Assembly: GCF_014356525.2 (NCBI RefSeq)
Contig: NC_052505.1
Location: forward strand, 124,001-188,000
DNA from: Nilaparvata lugens
Taxonomy: Eukaryota; Arthropoda; Insecta; Hemiptera; Delphacidae
Direction: 5' to 3'
Length of the DNA: 64,000 nucleotides
In this document: piece by piece, positions 62,593-64,000 of the stretch
How positions within the stretch are numbered: the first letter of the stretch is position 1
Layout of the letters: each line of letters begins with the position of its first letter
Program-made: the position numbers and the translations under genes
The notes under the pieces: model-generated
Database searches by the model: none
What the model saw: the letters and a program-made list of their open reading frames with translations, nothing else
Told to the model about the DNA's origin: nothing

Positions 62593-63283
62593 GACGACTA
62601 TCCCATACACGTTTAACTGGAAAAAAGTCGTCTATTGTTATATCATTTATCCACCGAAGAATTTGTCAAATGTACGCATATTTTTGTATACAAATAGCTT
62701 TCATGAAGGTTGGAATGACCCACAAATTCACGTCACTGCGTTGAGATTTAAAAACAAAAACACGTGACCACCTCAAGAATTTGCTTGCTGTCTAAACATT
62801 TAGAATGCATTTTTTCATGTCGCATCACTGTGATATGACCTCTTATATCGAATAATGAAACTATCAAGCAAATGACATCAGCTTCGTATTGCTTTATTAT
62901 ATTTTGCTGTGAATATATTTTTGAATGTTATAGAATTCGTCAAAGCAGTCACGAAGTAAAACGTCGTGTAATGCTCGTTTCTACGCAGACAGCCAAGGTC
63001 TGTCCACAGGAGCAAATGTTCACAGGAGCTTCATGGGCGACAACTATAACTTTAAGGCTATGAATAAACCGAAAGCTGAAAAGTTCAGCGTTTGGCGTGC
63101 GGTACGGCGAATATTTAGCATTATGGAATATATATATGCTCATGTTCGCTGAAAGGTGCGATGTTCGGCGGAATGCACAGTTCGCTGTGCGGTTCGAGGT
63201 TCGATTCTGTATGTATGGACGTACCTTAAGAAGGAACGTTCTGGATACAACTAAGTTCAAATGGAGACCTTTATCATTTATTA
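62593..63283. other. non-coding DNA
   Basis: No gene recognised; mixed composition around 63000-63200. Confidence 0.5.
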
Positions 63284-63470
63284 CTTTCCTTGCCCTATTA
63301 CCAAAGGTAAGGAGAGTATTGCTTTCCGAAAAAAATTAAGGTAACCCAATTTCTAAATTTCTATACGTTTCAAGGTCCCCTGAGTCCAAAAAACACTAGC
63401 GCGAGAACACTAGCGTCAGGTGATCAATTTTCATAACGGCAAGGAAAGTTGTATGAGTGCGCCACACCAG
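63284..63470. mobile_element. short copy of the CTTTCCTTGCC...CCACACCAG element
   Basis: A 187-bp internally deleted relative of 12528-13391 with the same start (CTTTCCTTGCCCTATTACCA), the shared CAAGGTCCCCTGAGTCCAAA and the same end (CAAGGAAAGTTGTATGAGTG...CCACACCAG). Both copies follow TTATTA and are followed by ATTTTT, indicating a target preference. Confidence 0.78.
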
Positions 63471-64000
63471 ATTTTTTTATGATATTCTCAAAGCACAGAA
63501 ATAATAGTTTCACCTGACTATGATTTATGCATTATATTATTTTGATTCTCAAGTGTGTTGTTATGATTCGAATATTTATTTTAGTGTCCTGAGATGAATT
63601 TTCTGAATAATTAATACGTATTCCACTTCAAATCATCAAATTATGATGATTTCTTCCTGATTTTTTCTTCAAAATGAGAATGGAAAATTCAGGTCATGAT
63701 CTGGATCAATACTGATATAAATAGAAAATGCAACATACTATTTAATGGAATGGTGTGAGATTTGTACTGGTTTTGAATTTGTTCAAGTGAACTTTTATTG
63801 TTTTTTGATATTGGTTGAATAAATCGAGAATAGAGATTATATATTGAATTTTATTAATGAGTAAAAAATGTAATTTGATTACATTACAGATTCTACAGTC
63901 AGTCGGATTCTGTTCAGAACCAGAGGCAAAATCAATTTCTATATCATTCATTGTAGAAAAGTCGAAAGAAATCATAAACAAATAGGATCATATCTCATGA
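63471..64000. other. AT-rich DNA without gene
   Basis: Nothing recognised to the window end. Confidence 0.55.

Overview
The window looks like a piece of an AT-rich animal genome made almost entirely of decayed, nested transposable elements; I see no intact cellular gene. Families present (P-element-like transposase, LINEs with pentanucleotide tails, Ty3/Gypsy LTR elements, Polinton/Maverick DNA, many foldback elements and MITEs) fit an insect. Several short repeats remind me of planthopper-type hemipteran genomes, but that is an impression from memory and not proven. A 100-base N run at 16302-16401 is an assembly gap, so joins around it are uncertain.

Layout. 0.3-0.7 kb: P-element-like transposase remnant on the minus strand. 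1.3-7.7 kb: simple repeats and four inverted-repeat (MITE-like) elements. 8.2-15.7 kb: a large inverted duplication whose arms (8342-10135 and 12292-14950) carry the same LINE 3' part plus its flank, around a nest of smaller palindromes; one arm later received an 863-bp non-autonomous insertion. 15.8-16.3 kb: another foldback.

16.7-29.05 kb: the main find, a degenerate Polinton/Maverick. In order: a divergently oriented gene with two BIR (inhibitor-of-apoptosis type) repeats, a protein-primed family-B DNA polymerase, a retrovirus-like integrase split by a 1991-bp solo LTR with a 4-bp target duplication, a packaging ATPase (an insertion with a 47-bp GC-rich minisatellite lies just before it), a DUF8207-like protein and a coiled-coil fibre-like protein. 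Major capsid protein, protease and terminal repeats are not seen. Every core gene except the DUF8207-like one carries stops or frameshifts, so this is a fossil. A second polymerase remnant, on the minus strand, lies at 40.0-41.15 kb.

29.4-34.4 kb: two direct repeats of about 714 bp enclose a minus-strand LTR-retrotransposon gag and a plus-strand LINE fragment. 34.4-34.9 kb: an exon-like reading frame with a BESS-like tail. 35-40 kb: mostly featureless AT-rich DNA with one hairpin and a two-copy repeat. 41.7-58.5 kb: two further direct repeats of about 690 bp enclose a Ty3/Gypsy element (gag-protease, RT-RNase H, integrase; RT interrupted by about 2.25 kb), a second gag-like region and a 1.76-kb LTR of the same family as the solo LTR inside the Polinton. 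57.4-60.7 kb: tandem repeats of about 205 bp and about 300 bp. 61-64 kb: an unrecognised minus-strand reading frame, a LINE-like tail and a short copy of the element seen at 12.5 kb.

The genes do not cooperate in a host pathway. The coherent unit is the Polinton set (replication, integration, packaging, virion-like proteins, and an apoptosis-inhibitor-like accessory).
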